The position numbers and the translations under genes are program-made. Shown here in pieces: positions 52,192-61,376 of a stretch of DNA of 64,000 bases. Within the stretch, counting starts at the first letter, position 1. Every line of letters begins with the position of its first letter. Source of the DNA: Comamonadaceae bacterium (GTDB taxonomy: Bacteria; Pseudomonadota; Gammaproteobacteria; Burkholderiales; Burkholderiaceae_C); NCBI GenBank assembly GCA_947450765.1, contig CANFXC010000001.1, forward strand, positions 124,001 through 188,000, given 5' to 3'. The notes below the pieces were generated by a model. The model saw only the letters and a program-made list of their open reading frames with translations, was not told the DNA's origin and ran no database searches.

Positions 52192-52809
52192 TCAGGTCAG
52201 CATGTCAAAGCCTTGCGACTCGACATGGGTGAAAGTTTGCGTGAAGTTAGCCAGACTTTTGTAAAAACGCGCTTTCGGTTGTGCGCCGATCGCCTCACAC
52301 ATTGACAGCGCCCAAGGCTGCAAGTGCCGCGTGAAAAATTCGCGTTGACGGGTCAGGTTGGCCACCTCAACGTCTTCCCCAGCGATCAGGTAGCGCATCA
52401 CCTCGCAAACATAAGCGTAGTGGTCTTCCGTTTCGGACATCTCATCGCCGCGGTCTAGACCGAGCGCTGCCAAGTCGCCACGCAGAGCCGCCAGTGGCTT
52501 TTCATTCAAAAACCCACTCAGGTAATGCGAGCCGTACAAATACACCGCTGGTTTTCCAACGCCGCCAAACAAGGCGTCGTACTCGTCAGCCGCTTCAGCG
52601 GCCGACATGGCACGCGCGCATCCTACGACCTCACCCCAACTGGCTTCTAGCAGGGCGCCGGCGGCCGGTGCTTCGGTCACCGCAGCTCGCAGGTTCTCCC
52701 ATAGCGCAGGCGTGGGAGCCGCATAAAAAAGCGCCGCCAACAGGCCGTAGATTTCGGCGCGGGCGGTTTCTTCGTCAAGCGTTGACGGTACGAGGATGGC
52801 TGGTTGCAT
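52192..52809 (-). CDS. TorD/DmsD-family chaperone
   Basis: The protein has 205 residues, mostly helical. EIYGLLAALFYAAPTPALW, EYDALFGGVGKPAVYLYGSHYLSGF and DHYAYVCEVMRYLIAG are TorD-family segments. These cytoplasmic chaperones bind the Tat signal of molybdoenzymes and hold them back until the cofactor is inserted. Its client is most likely the formate dehydrogenase alpha subunit. A 177-bp AT-rich gap to the next gene may hold an internal promoter. Confidence 0.9.
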   Translation of the reverse strand: MQPAILVPSTLDEETARAEIYGLLAALFYAAPTPALWENLRAAVTEAPAAGALLEASWGEVVGCARAMSAAEAADEYDALFGGVGKPAVYLYGSHYLSGFLNEKPLAALRGDLAALGLDRGDEMSETEDHYAYVCEVMRYLIAGEDVEVANLTRQREFFTRHLQPWALSMCEAIGAQPKARFYKSLANFTQTFTHVESQGFDMLT

Positions 52810-52840
52810 GCGGCTACTTCTTAACTGAACTGGACTTGAT

Positions 52841-54979
52841 TTAGCGGATGTCGGTGATTTTGACTTCGTTCTCAGCCGAGTAAATGTCGATGACGCGGCA
52901 GTCGCCGCACATCTTCAAACGATCAGCCGCAGCACCCTGAAACATGGCGTGGCTTGAGAGTTTGCCCAGCATCGACTCGATGGCCTTGAGCGTGCCAAAC
53001 GGCTTGGCGCAGCGAATACAGGCGTAGGGCTGGGTCTCGTTCAGCACCCTCGCCTCTTTGCGCAGCGGCGTCAGCAGCAGGCGCGGCTGCAGGGTGATGG
53101 CGTCTTCCGGGCAGGTGATGGCACACAGCCCGCACTGCACGCAATTTTTCTCGATGAACTTCAGCTGCGGCATTTCAGGGTTGTCTTGCAGCGCACTGGC
53201 CGGGCAGGCGCTGACACAGCTCAGGCAGAGTGTGCAGCTGTCTTTGTTGACCGTCAAACTGCCAAAGGGCGAGCCCAGCGCGGGCAGCTCAATGGCTTCA
53301 GGCAACGCGGCTGGCGCTTGCGTTATCAAATGGTCGAGCGCCATGTCGAGCGTGCTGCGTTTTTCCTGGGCCACCGCAAAACGTGCGGCCACCGCCGGGC
53401 CGGCGGCTTTGGCTTTGCCGATGGCCTTCAAACTGGCGTCAAGCGAGGCCACGCTCTGGGCATTCAGCGCACCGGGCGATTGGATCAAATGAAAGTGAGT
53501 GCCGCTGTAACCCAGCCCCGTGAGAATCGTTTGCGCGACCTTCATTTGCGCGGTCAAGCCGGTCAAATAGTCAGGTGCTTCTTCGTCCGTCACCAGCACC
53601 GCTACCTGCCGCGCACCGAGCGCGATGGCGCTCAGCCAGAGGTCAATACCGACGCTGGCGGTGTGCCACAAGGCCTGCGGGATCATGCTGGCGGGCACGC
53701 CTTGGGCTAAGCCCAACTGCGCCGCGCGACCCAAGGCTTCAATGGCTTGTTGGCCGCTGCCTTGGCTGTGAAACAACAAGCTGGCGTCTTGGCCACCGGC
53801 TCGGGTGTAGGTACTCAACAAGGTTTTGAGGCGAACGCCCTGCTCGCTGGCGCGCGGGTAAGCGTAGGTCAGCGCGCCCGTTGGGCAGACCGTGGTGCAG
53901 GCACCGCAGCCGATGCACAGGTTCGGATTGACCTTGATCTGCTGGCGGTTCTTTTCGCTGCTGATCGCGCCTGCCGAGCAGATGTCGACGCAGGCGTTGC
54001 AGCCGACGGTTTCATTGCGGCTGTGGGCGCATATTTTTTGTTTGTAGGCAAAAAACTTGGGTTTTTCAAACTCACCGACCATGTCGCGCAGCTTCACCAC
54101 CGTCGACAGCAAACCGGGCGTGGCCAAACCGACAAAGCCCGGCAAGGCGAAATAGCCTTGCGGCGGCGCATGCAGCGTGATCAGCGGCTTGGCGCCGAGG
54201 TCCAGCACCAAGTCAAAGGCCTCAGTCAGCGCTTGTGGCGCACGCGCAAAATCAATCGCGCCGGCCACTTTGCAGACCGCCACACAGTCGCGGTGCGAGC
54301 TGCATTTGTTGCTGTCGACTTGGTAGCTCAGGTCAATCGCGCCCTCTGGGCAAACGGCGACACAGGCGTTGCAACGGGTGCACAGGTCGAGGTCAATCGG
54401 GTTGGTTTTGTTCCAGTTCAACTCGAAGGCGCCGAGCCAGCCCTTGAGCTGTAATGCCTCACCGCTGATGACCGGGTACTGACGTTCTTGCGCCGGTGGC
54501 AGTGCGCCGTTTTGGGCTGACACACCTTGCGCAAAAATCGTCACACTGAGCGTGTCAGACAACATGGCCGCCACTTGCTCGACCTGGTCAACCGGGCCGA
54601 CGATAAGCAGGCGACCGGTGCTGGTGTAGGTGACGGTGGCCACCGGCTCCGCATCAGGCAGGTGCGCAGCGGCCAGCAGTGCCGCTACTTTGGGCATGGC
54701 GTTGGCTGCGTCTTTGCTCCAGCCACCGGTTTCGCGAATATTCACAAACTTGATGGGCGACACAGCGCCAACGGTCTCTTTTCCGAGTTCGGCAAAGAGA
54801 CGTTTTTCTTGGGTGCAGGCGACGACCACGTCGTCACCGGACTGAATGGCTTTTTGGAAGGCCCCGGCCTCACGGCGGCACAGGGCCGAGTGCAGCGTCA
54901 GCTCTTCATGCAGCACCGCGCCCAGTGTCTGGGCCTTCAGGGGCATGGTCTGGTTGCAGTCGCAAATCAATGTGGGCAT
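52841..54979 (-). CDS. polyferredoxin-like 4Fe-4S protein of the formate dehydrogenase operon
   Basis: The protein has 712 residues from MPTLICDCNQTMPL; the ORF-track start is 70 codons too early and lies in DUF3306. An N-terminal domain with CDCN, a later LCRRE and VACTQE precedes cysteine clusters CTRCNACVAVCPEGA, CSSHRDCVAVC, CNACVDICSAGA, CIGCGACTTVCPTGA, CTLCLSCVSACPASA and CVQCGLCAITCPEDA, and a C-terminal CIRC/CGDC pair. This implies about six iron-sulfur clusters plus a possible zinc site. It has no signal peptide. An electron-carrier or cluster-insertion role for formate dehydrogenase is inferred from context. Confidence 0.85.
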   Translation of the reverse strand: MPTLICDCNQTMPLKAQTLGAVLHEELTLHSALCRREAGAFQKAIQSGDDVVVACTQEKRLFAELGKETVGAVSPIKFVNIRETGGWSKDAANAMPKVAALLAAAHLPDAEPVATVTYTSTGRLLIVGPVDQVEQVAAMLSDTLSVTIFAQGVSAQNGALPPAQERQYPVISGEALQLKGWLGAFELNWNKTNPIDLDLCTRCNACVAVCPEGAIDLSYQVDSNKCSSHRDCVAVCKVAGAIDFARAPQALTEAFDLVLDLGAKPLITLHAPPQGYFALPGFVGLATPGLLSTVVKLRDMVGEFEKPKFFAYKQKICAHSRNETVGCNACVDICSAGAISSEKNRQQIKVNPNLCIGCGACTTVCPTGALTYAYPRASEQGVRLKTLLSTYTRAGGQDASLLFHSQGSGQQAIEALGRAAQLGLAQGVPASMIPQALWHTASVGIDLWLSAIALGARQVAVLVTDEEAPDYLTGLTAQMKVAQTILTGLGYSGTHFHLIQSPGALNAQSVASLDASLKAIGKAKAAGPAVAARFAVAQEKRSTLDMALDHLITQAPAALPEAIELPALGSPFGSLTVNKDSCTLCLSCVSACPASALQDNPEMPQLKFIEKNCVQCGLCAITCPEDAITLQPRLLLTPLRKEARVLNETQPYACIRCAKPFGTLKAIESMLGKLSSHAMFQGAAADRLKMCGDCRVIDIYSAENEVKITDIR

Positions 54980-55616
54980 GGTCTTCCTGGCGAATGCCGG
55001 AAGGCGAGAGTGCTTCCGGCTGGTGATCGGTATTGGGGTTGGGCAGTGCAGCCAGCTCTTCGGCAGCAGGCTCTGACTGTGCCACTGAATCATCGGGCGG
55101 CGTCTGCGCGGTTTCCCGCGCTGCCTCGGCGTCTTTGGCTTTTTTCGCTTCTTCCTCGTCATCGTCGAAAAGTTTGAGGAACTTGGCACTGGTCATTTGC
55201 CGCAGCATGGACAAAGGCAAGGGGTCGGGCTTCGAATAATCATCGATGTAAATGTCCAGCCCATCCATCACGTTGAAGTGCGGATCGGCGAACAGCTTTT
55301 TCATGGCGGCGTTGCGCACACCGGGCTCGACGCCGCGGCTCATGAAAGGCTTGAAGTCGGAGTCTTTGGTCAGGTCTTTGACGTCATCCAACGACAGCTG
55401 CTTGAGGGGTTTAGCCGGTTCAGCGAGCTCGGCAGACTCAGCGCCTGGCGCTGGTTTGGCCGTGGTCTTGGTGGGAGGGGTTGCGTCTGCGCCCGCGGGC
55501 TTGACGGCGGCCGGCACCGCCGCAGCCGGCGTCGGTTCTTCCAGCGGCTTGCCTTGCAGCGCATCGTTTTTGCGACGCGCCCAGCGCCCCAGAAAGCCAT
55601 CCGCGCCTTCAGCCAT
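54906..55616 (-). CDS. DUF3306 protein
   Basis: The protein has 236 residues from MAEGADGFLGRWARRK, the typical DUF3306 start. A Pro/Ala linker is followed by the conserved LSLDDVKDLTKDSDFKPFMSRGVEP and LDIYIDDYSKPDPLPLSMLRQM, then an acidic tail. Its start overlaps the DUF3305 stop by 8 bp (ATGGCTGA), and its end overlaps the polyferredoxin gene by 74 bp in another frame. Function is unknown, although the gene is constantly linked to formate dehydrogenase. Confidence 0.85.
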   Translation of the reverse strand: MAEGADGFLGRWARRKNDALQGKPLEEPTPAAAVPAAVKPAGADATPPTKTTAKPAPGAESAELAEPAKPLKQLSLDDVKDLTKDSDFKPFMSRGVEPGVRNAAMKKLFADPHFNVMDGLDIYIDDYSKPDPLPLSMLRQMTSAKFLKLFDDDEEEAKKAKDAEAARETAQTPPDDSVAQSEPAAEELAALPNPNTDHQPEALSPSGIRQEDHAHIDLRLQPDHAPEGPDTGRGAA

Positions 55617-56226
55617 GGCTAGCTCCGCGTATTTTTTCGGTGCTGACCCGCGCCGGATTGCCAAAACGGTCTTGCAAAGATTTGAAACTGTCCGGGCGCT
55701 TGCGCCGCTTGAGTTCCAGCACGTGATGTTGGTCGACAAAGGCCTGCATCCAGCTCAGCACCTCGACAGGCGCAGGCACTTGCTCGACGGACTCTTGCGC
55801 GTCCAACCAGCGGCCGGCATCGGTGTAACTCAGCGTCACCGTCTGCGGCACCGCGATGCATTCGTCGCTGATGGCCGGCTCTTCTTCCATGCGCCAGACC
55901 ACCCAAAAACAAGGGTGGTCTGTCGTCAAATTCAGGTGGTAGCCCTCGGTGTCATCAGTGAACAGCTCAACCGTGAAACCCGGATGCAGCCAGCGCTCCT
56001 CCTGGTCGTCTTTGAGCAGCAGGCGCGGCTGCGTGCCAAATCCATCTTCGTGTGGAATGATTTCAGACAGGCTCCAGCGCCAAGGTTGCCAACGGTTGTC
56101 AATATGTTCGCGGTGCATGACCACAGCCACCTGCGTGAACGGCCGACGCACAGCCTGTGCCGCATCAAGCGAGACAGCTTCTGGCGAACCAGGGGCCGCA
56201 GGGGAATACAAGACAAATCCAGACAT
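55609..56226 (-). CDS. DUF3305 protein, first gene of the formate dehydrogenase operon
   Basis: The protein has 205 residues from MSGFVLYSPAAPG. QVAVVMHREHIDNRWQPWRWSL, VELFTDDTEGYHLNL and CFWVVWRMEEE are DUF3305 signatures. The ORF-track start 13 codons earlier is unsupported. The function is unknown; it is a soluble, Trp-rich protein encoded with DUF3306 and formate dehydrogenase. As the first gene, its upstream region (56227-56329) should carry the main operon promoter. Confidence 0.85.
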   Translation of the reverse strand: MSGFVLYSPAAPGSPEAVSLDAAQAVRRPFTQVAVVMHREHIDNRWQPWRWSLSEIIPHEDGFGTQPRLLLKDDQEERWLHPGFTVELFTDDTEGYHLNLTTDHPCFWVVWRMEEEPAISDECIAVPQTVTLSYTDAGRWLDAQESVEQVPAPVEVLSWMQAFVDQHHVLELKRRKRPDSFKSLQDRFGNPARVSTEKIRGASHG

Positions 56227-56255
56227 GGCGGGGAGTGTACGGTGGACAGCGCTAG

Positions 56256-56270
56256 CCCATGACACATGGG
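56256..56270. promoter_or_regulatory. short palindrome upstream of the formate dehydrogenase operon
   Basis: CCCATG-ACA-CATGGG is a 6-bp perfect dyad, 30 bp upstream of the DUF3305 start codon. It could be an operator or a leader hairpin; no factor is recognised. Confidence 0.25.
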
Positions 56271-56329
56271 GTCTTGGCGCTTAGGGTTAAATCTCGGCAA
56301 CAACTTCATTGCCGCTCTGCACCTCCACC

Positions 56330-56563
56330 ATGACGCCCTTCGCACTCAAACCCCTCAACGCCGGCACCTGCCAGCTGCTGGATAAACATGGCCAGCATGT
56401 GGGTAATTTGAAATTGATCAACGGATGGTGGAAGTTCAAAGCCATTGGCTATGGCCCGCAAGGCGAGGTGATTCCTGGCGGTGGGCCACTCACCGACCTG
56501 CACAACACGACTTTTGCAAGGCTTGATGCGGCGGAGATTGGGGCCGGGCTGGTGCAGGACTAA
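56330..56563 (+). CDS. small hypothetical protein
   Basis: The protein has 77 residues from MTPFALKPLNAGT; the ATG seven codons upstream is less likely. It reads like a compact beta-rich fold (CQLLDKHGQHVGNLKLINGWWKFKAIGYGPQGEVIPGGGPLT) and not like a shadow. I do not recognise a named family. It is divergent from the formate dehydrogenase operon and converges on a LysR gene 25 bp away. Confidence 0.62.
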   Translation: MTPFALKPLNAGTCQLLDKHGQHVGNLKLINGWWKFKAIGYGPQGEVIPGGGPLTDLHNTTFARLDAAEIGAGLVQD

Positions 56564-56588
56564 GGTATTCCTGCTTTCAAGAATGCGG

Positions 56589-57524
56589 CTACACGCTTAT
56601 TTTTGTAACGCCAGTTGGTGCGGTAAGTTTCGCTGAAAGCACCGTCCGATGAACCACCTCTGCAAGCAACCGTGCAGCCTCTGACGGCTCCCTGCCTGGG
56701 GCAAAAATCAAACCCAATCTCCGAACAACTCCTGGCTTGTAAAGGGGGCGCACAGCAAAAAGGCCGTGCGCAGGATCAGGGCAGAGCATGGACGGCAAAA
56801 CGGTCACTCCAAGCCCCGCCTCCACCAGACCCAACAACGTCAGAACCTGTGTTGTTTCATGGACCACATTAAGCCGAATGGTCAATTTTTCTATAACGCG
56901 ATCAAACAAATCACGAATCCCTGAACCTCGACGGAGCAGAACGAGTTCATGCATGGCGAGATCCGCGCCTGAGATTTTTTGGCGCTGAGCCAATGGGTGA
57001 TCTGTACGGCACACGACTTGGAAGCTGTCGTCCATGAGAGGGATTGCAAGTCCCCACTTCACAGAAGGGTCCTCACTGACGATGGCCACATCGCACTCAC
57101 CCGTGTCAATTTTGTGAAGAATCCCCCGCATGTTGTCATCTAAAAAAACAACATCAATACCCGGGCAGCAACGCTTCATCTCGGCTAACACAGGCGGCAG
57201 AAGGCGATAGACCGCTGACGACAAGCAGGCAACTGAAACGCGACCACGGCCGGAGGCTGCCAATTCACGCAGTGCCGTAATCGAGTGATCCATGCCCTCC
57301 ACCAATCTTTCGGCATCAACCAAAAAAGCCGCGCCGGCATCACTGATACGAACTGAACGTGTCGTTCTATCCAGCAGCTTAACGGCCAGCAAGGTCTCCA
57401 GCTGTGAGATGGCTTGGCTCGCTGCAGGTTCACTCATGTGCATTGCATTGGCCGCATTGCGAAAACTGCCGCGACGGGCGATCTCAATAAAGACACGCAA
57501 GTGCTTGAAATTTGGATTGATCAA
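56589..57524 (-). CDS. LysR-family regulator of the sulfatase/aldehyde dehydrogenase cluster
   Basis: The protein has 311 residues. The helix-turn-helix lies in GSFRNAANAMHMSEPAASQAISQLE, followed by GRGRVSVACLSSAVYRLLPPVL of the effector domain. It is divergent from the binding-protein gene with 149 bp of AT-rich DNA between, which carries a strong inverted repeat. It therefore probably controls the whole plus-strand cluster. Its GC content appears lower than that of the core genes in the window. Confidence 0.88.
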   Translation of the reverse strand: MINPNFKHLRVFIEIARRGSFRNAANAMHMSEPAASQAISQLETLLAVKLLDRTTRSVRISDAGAAFLVDAERLVEGMDHSITALRELAASGRGRVSVACLSSAVYRLLPPVLAEMKRCCPGIDVVFLDDNMRGILHKIDTGECDVAIVSEDPSVKWGLAIPLMDDSFQVVCRTDHPLAQRQKISGADLAMHELVLLRRGSGIRDLFDRVIEKLTIRLNVVHETTQVLTLLGLVEAGLGVTVLPSMLCPDPAHGLFAVRPLYKPGVVRRLGLIFAPGREPSEAARLLAEVVHRTVLSAKLTAPTGVTKISV

Positions 57525-57571
57525 TGTTCAGGTCTTCAGAGATTGTGAGAAACCAGCTGAGGCTTCATAAC

Positions 57572-57600
57572 TTGATTATTCGTAATTTTGAATTTATATA
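57572..57600 (+). promoter_or_regulatory. candidate sigma-70 promoter of the terminal catabolic cluster
   Basis: TTGATT, 17 bp, then TATATA. Its -10 element overlaps the left arm of the inverted repeat at 57596-57627, so a bound regulator would compete with or contact RNA polymerase. Confidence 0.5.
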
Positions 57601-57627
57601 TTAGATATTTCAACTTGTCTAATATAT
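57596..57627. repeat. AT-rich 10-bp inverted repeat, candidate operator
   Basis: ATATATTAGA and TCTAATATAT are perfect inverted arms separated by 12 bp, between the LysR gene and the first binding-protein gene. Confidence 0.7.
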
Positions 57628-57673
57628 TTTAGCTTCCTAGAATTGCGGCCAACTGAACAATTTGGAGACACTT

Positions 57674-58696
57674 GTGGGGCTCAAACTGCTGAGGAATGAA
57701 CTTCAAAACGCTGCAAACTGCATCGGATTTATTTTGGTTACTGCTATGACTATTCTGGCGAGTAGCCAAGTGGCAGCAGAGCAGAAAACATCCACATCGG
57801 GCATTGAACTGGTTGTGCCAACGGCCGCAGAGGGTTCTACAGATCAATTGGCCAGACTGATCGCTGCAGGTCTGACACGCAAAGGATTCGGGGACGTCAA
57901 CGTTCACAACATGCCCGGACGCAGCGGCACCTTAGCAGCGAGTCATGTCGCCACATCCGCGCCCGATGGCCGGACCTTGCTAGTGGCCACCCCCAGCAGT
58001 CACGGTATTGCATCCGCATTCGAAAGCAAGATGGCCTACGACCCTGGCACGAGCTTCACACCCATTATTCGTTTCGCGGCTGCCCCGTACGTGCTTGTGA
58101 TCAAGCCTGGGAACATTGGAACCCTGGCGCAATTCGTCGACAAAGCCAAGTCAGCCCAAGGCCAATGGCACTACTCCTCCACAGGCATCGGCGGGCCTCA
58201 CCACCTCATAGCGGAGCTCTACTTTCAGAGCGCTGGTCTCTCGCTGCGCCATGTACCGGCAAAAGGGGGGGCGGCGGCTCTGGAAAAACTCATAGACGGC
58301 AGTGTCGAAGTCATGCTTCCAGCGGCCATATTGGCTCTGCCCCGTATCCAGCAAGGACAGCTCAAAGCGCTTGCCGTGACCGGCAACCAAAGACTCAAAT
58401 TCCTGCCTGAAGTTCCAACGTTCACGGAACTCGGAACGCCCGTTGATCTTGTCTCCTGGTACGGCTTGATGGGGCCAGCAGGCATGCCCGCTGCACAGGC
58501 GAAACGACTGGCCATCACTGTACAAGAAATTCTCGCAGAGCCGACCGTACAAGCCCAGTTGAGCGAACTGGGAATTGATAGAACCGCAGACGTTGGCACA
58601 GCATTCTTGGACGTTATCGCAAACGAAGTCACCCGCTGGAAGGCACTGGTAAGCGGCCTCGGCATTCGTTCTAGCGACATGGCGACAGACAAATGA
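57674..58696 (+). CDS. TctC/Bug-family periplasmic binding protein
   Basis: The protein has 340 residues, starting at GTG 57674, which has GGAG six bases upstream; the track start TTG at 57662 lies before that site. A signal segment ends near QVAAEQ. IELVVPTAAEGSTDQLAR replaces the usual PGG loop, and the later ADGRTLLV-like PDGRTLLVATPSS and VPTFTELG are typical. The family loop motif is partly degenerate, so ligand preference may differ from that of the next gene. It lies 60 bp before a second binding protein. Confidence 0.83.
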   Translation: MGLKLLRNELQNAANCIGFILVTAMTILASSQVAAEQKTSTSGIELVVPTAAEGSTDQLARLIAAGLTRKGFGDVNVHNMPGRSGTLAASHVATSAPDGRTLLVATPSSHGIASAFESKMAYDPGTSFTPIIRFAAAPYVLVIKPGNIGTLAQFVDKAKSAQGQWHYSSTGIGGPHHLIAELYFQSAGLSLRHVPAKGGAAALEKLIDGSVEVMLPAAILALPRIQQGQLKALAVTGNQRLKFLPEVPTFTELGTPVDLVSWYGLMGPAGMPAAQAKRLAITVQEILAEPTVQAQLSELGIDRTADVGTAFLDVIANEVTRWKALVSGLGIRSSDMATDK

Positions 58697-58756
58697 AAAG
58701 CGGCCACGTCCCTTTTGAGCTGAATCATTCACCTCCATCGATATGAACACTCCATC

Positions 58757-59791
58757 ATGAGCAGGACTATGAACCCATTGCAATCTATCAACGCGGTTTC
58801 CCGTGGCCTCAGCAACGCTCTGAAGAGAATCGTGCAGGATCAATCTTGCTTACTGATGACGATATTTTTATTCGGATCCTTCTCCGCACACGCGGCATGG
58901 CCTGAGAAACCAATTCGAATTGTGGTGCCCTTTGTGCCTGGCGGTGCAGCAGACAGCGCAGCACGTTTGATGGCTCCAAGCCTACAAAAGCGCTTGGGTC
59001 AGCCCGTGGTGATTGAAAACAGAGCGGGGGCGGGGGCGACGATCGGTACGTCAGCAGTAGCGACTGCACCACCCGATGGGTACACCTTGTTGATGGGGAG
59101 CGCGAGCAACGCTATCAGCAACGCGATTCAAAGCAAGCTGCCTTACGTCTTTGAGCGCGATCTGGTCCCGGTGATGCTGGTCGCAGAAATTCCGGGCGTC
59201 GTCGTTGTACCCAGCAAACTGCCCGTTAAAAACATCAAAGAGCTCATCGCCTACGCAAAGACCCACCAAGATGACATGAGCTACGGCTCGCCCGGGTACG
59301 GCACCAGCGTTCATCTCGCGGGAGAGTTATTCCAAAGCATGACCGGAACGTCCATGGTTCACGTGCCCTACAAGGGCGCCTCGGCCGCCATGACGGATTT
59401 ACTGGGAATGCGTTTGCAACTCATGTTTCCAGCACTCGCAGCAGCGCAGCCGCACATTCAAGCGGGGAATCTACGCGCACTGGCTGTGACAACACGCAAG
59501 CGTTCAGTCTTAGCGCCGGATTTACCCACCGTCCATGAAGCCGGGCTCGCAGGATTCGAGGTCGGTGCATGGATCGGATTTTTTGTACCCAAGGGCCTTG
59601 CCCCCGAGGTCATGACAGCCCTGCAACTCGCCATCGAAGACACCATGAAAGATGAAGAGCTGCAGCGCGCACTTTCTAAGTTAGGTATCGAGCCCACGCC
59701 CGCATCCGCACAGGTGCTGCGCGAAAAGGTCGAATCGGACACGCGCCGGTGGGAACAAGTCATTAAAAACAGAAAGATGCAAATTCAATGA
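58757..59791 (+). CDS. TctC/Bug-family periplasmic binding protein
   Basis: The protein has 344 residues with a signal peptide ending in SFSAHA. It shows the canonical features: WPEKPIRIVVPFVPGGAADSAAR, ENRAGAGATIGT, PDGYTLLMGS and MVHVPYKGASAAMTDLLG. The N-terminal extension before the signal core is long; ATG 58769 is an alternative start. It overlaps the aldehyde dehydrogenase gene by ATGA, so uptake and metabolism genes are coupled. Confidence 0.87.
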   Translation: MSRTMNPLQSINAVSRGLSNALKRIVQDQSCLLMTIFLFGSFSAHAAWPEKPIRIVVPFVPGGAADSAARLMAPSLQKRLGQPVVIENRAGAGATIGTSAVATAPPDGYTLLMGSASNAISNAIQSKLPYVFERDLVPVMLVAEIPGVVVVPSKLPVKNIKELIAYAKTHQDDMSYGSPGYGTSVHLAGELFQSMTGTSMVHVPYKGASAAMTDLLGMRLQLMFPALAAAQPHIQAGNLRALAVTTRKRSVLAPDLPTVHEAGLAGFEVGAWIGFFVPKGLAPEVMTALQLAIEDTMKDEELQRALSKLGIEPTPASAQVLREKVESDTRRWEQVIKNRKMQIQ

Positions 59792-61368
59792 ATCCAAGCT
59801 CATCATCACCCTTGGCATCCCAGGCAAACTCCGTCAACAGCCAGACAGCCAACGACAATCGTTTAAAAGCCCAAGGACTGATCGACGCATTGGCTGCACC
59901 CGTTTTGCCGCACATCATTGACGGCAAGCCCTGCACCAGCATCGACGGACAGACATCGTCAAACCGCTCGCCTGTAGACGGCTCTGAACTTAATAAAACA
60001 GCTCTTGGCAGCGAGGCCGATGTCAGTGCGGCGAGTTTGTCGTCAAGCATCGCCTTTGAGGCTTGGCGTCTATGGCCCGCAGGAAGGCGGCGTGACGTGC
60101 TGCATGCCATCGCTGACAAACTTGAATCGAACGCAGAAGCCATTGCCCTGATTGAGACGGCAGATACAGGTCAACCGCTGCACTTCACGGGCAAGACCGC
60201 AACACGTGGCGCGGAGAACTTCCGCTACTTCGCGGATCTTTGCACGCGCGCCTCAGACGGTCATAGCTACCCAACGCCAACGCACCTGAATTACACGATG
60301 CGGGAGCCGATTGGCCCGATCGGTGCCATCACGCCTTGGAACATGCCTTTCATGTTGGCCACTTGGAAGATCGCACCGGCTCTAGCGGCAGGATGCACGG
60401 TAGTGCACAAACCTGCTGAATGGAGTCCGTTGACAGCAACGCTGCTGGCGAAGATCGCGCTTGAAGCCGGCTTACCCGCAGGCGTTCTGAACATCGTCCA
60501 AGGCATCGGTGATGGTGCCGGCAGTGCGTTGACACAGGACCCGCGAATCAAGGCAATCGCCTTTGTTGGCGGGACCAAGACCGGCTCGCGGATCATGGCC
60601 CAAGGTGCACCGAGTCTCAAGCGCGTTCACTTTGAGCTCGGCGGGAAAAGTCCGGTGGTGGTCTTTGACGACGCTGACTTGGATCGCGCCGTCGATGCCG
60701 TGGCCTTCATGATTTTTAGTTTGAACGGACAGCGATGTAACGCAGGATCGCGCCTGCTGGTGCAGCGCTCCATCCACGATCAGTTCGTTGAGAGGCTAGT
60801 CAAGCGGGCACAAAGTATTCGGGTCGGAGACCCCTTTGACCCTAACACCGAGGTCGGACCCCTGATTCACGGCGTTCAACTCGCCAAGGTGAAAGAGCAT
60901 TGCGACCGGGCCCAGCAAGCAGGCGCCACGGTTCACTGTGGTGGCGCCCCTATAGGCAACCCCTTACTGCACCCGCAAGGACATTGGTTCGCCCCAACAG
61001 TCGTTTCTGGAGTGACCGCCTCCATGGACATCGTCAGAGAGGAGGTCTTCGGTCCAGTACTCGCTGTTCTGCCGTTTGATGACGAGGCTGAAGCCTTGGC
61101 ACTCGCCAACGACAGCCGATACGGTTTGTCGACCTATCTTTGGACTAGCAACGTAGGCCGCGTCCATCGTTTAGCGCGGTCATTTCAGTCAGGCATGGTC
61201 TGGGTCAATACAGAAATTTCCCGTAATTTGTCTACGCCATTTGGCGGGATGAAGGACAGCGGCGTTGGCCGCGACGGTGGCGACTGGAGCTTCGACTTTT
61301 ACATGGAAACACGCAACGTGTGCATTGCCCTCGACGAGCACCGCATTCCAAAAATTGGAAAGAACTGA
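59788..61368 (+). CDS. aldehyde dehydrogenase, HpaE-like
   Basis: The protein has 526 residues. NAD-binding and catalytic motifs are ITPWNMPFMLATWKIAPAL, FELGGKSPVVVFDDADLD with the general-base Glu, and FSLNGQRCNAGSRLL with the catalytic Cys. The C-terminus DGGDWSFDFYMETRNVCIAL ending in HRIPKIGK resembles 5-carboxymethyl-2-hydroxymuconate semialdehyde dehydrogenase. A semialdehyde substrate is thus possible. The first 35 residues are a non-conserved Ser/Asn-rich extension. It lies between a binding protein (ATGA overlap) and the sulfatase (8 bp). Confidence 0.9.
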   Translation: MNPSSSSPLASQANSVNSQTANDNRLKAQGLIDALAAPVLPHIIDGKPCTSIDGQTSSNRSPVDGSELNKTALGSEADVSAASLSSSIAFEAWRLWPAGRRRDVLHAIADKLESNAEAIALIETADTGQPLHFTGKTATRGAENFRYFADLCTRASDGHSYPTPTHLNYTMREPIGPIGAITPWNMPFMLATWKIAPALAAGCTVVHKPAEWSPLTATLLAKIALEAGLPAGVLNIVQGIGDGAGSALTQDPRIKAIAFVGGTKTGSRIMAQGAPSLKRVHFELGGKSPVVVFDDADLDRAVDAVAFMIFSLNGQRCNAGSRLLVQRSIHDQFVERLVKRAQSIRVGDPFDPNTEVGPLIHGVQLAKVKEHCDRAQQAGATVHCGGAPIGNPLLHPQGHWFAPTVVSGVTASMDIVREEVFGPVLAVLPFDDEAEALALANDSRYGLSTYLWTSNVGRVHRLARSFQSGMVWVNTEISRNLSTPFGGMKDSGVGRDGGDWSFDFYMETRNVCIALDEHRIPKIGKN

Positions 61369-61376
61369 CTTCCTTT

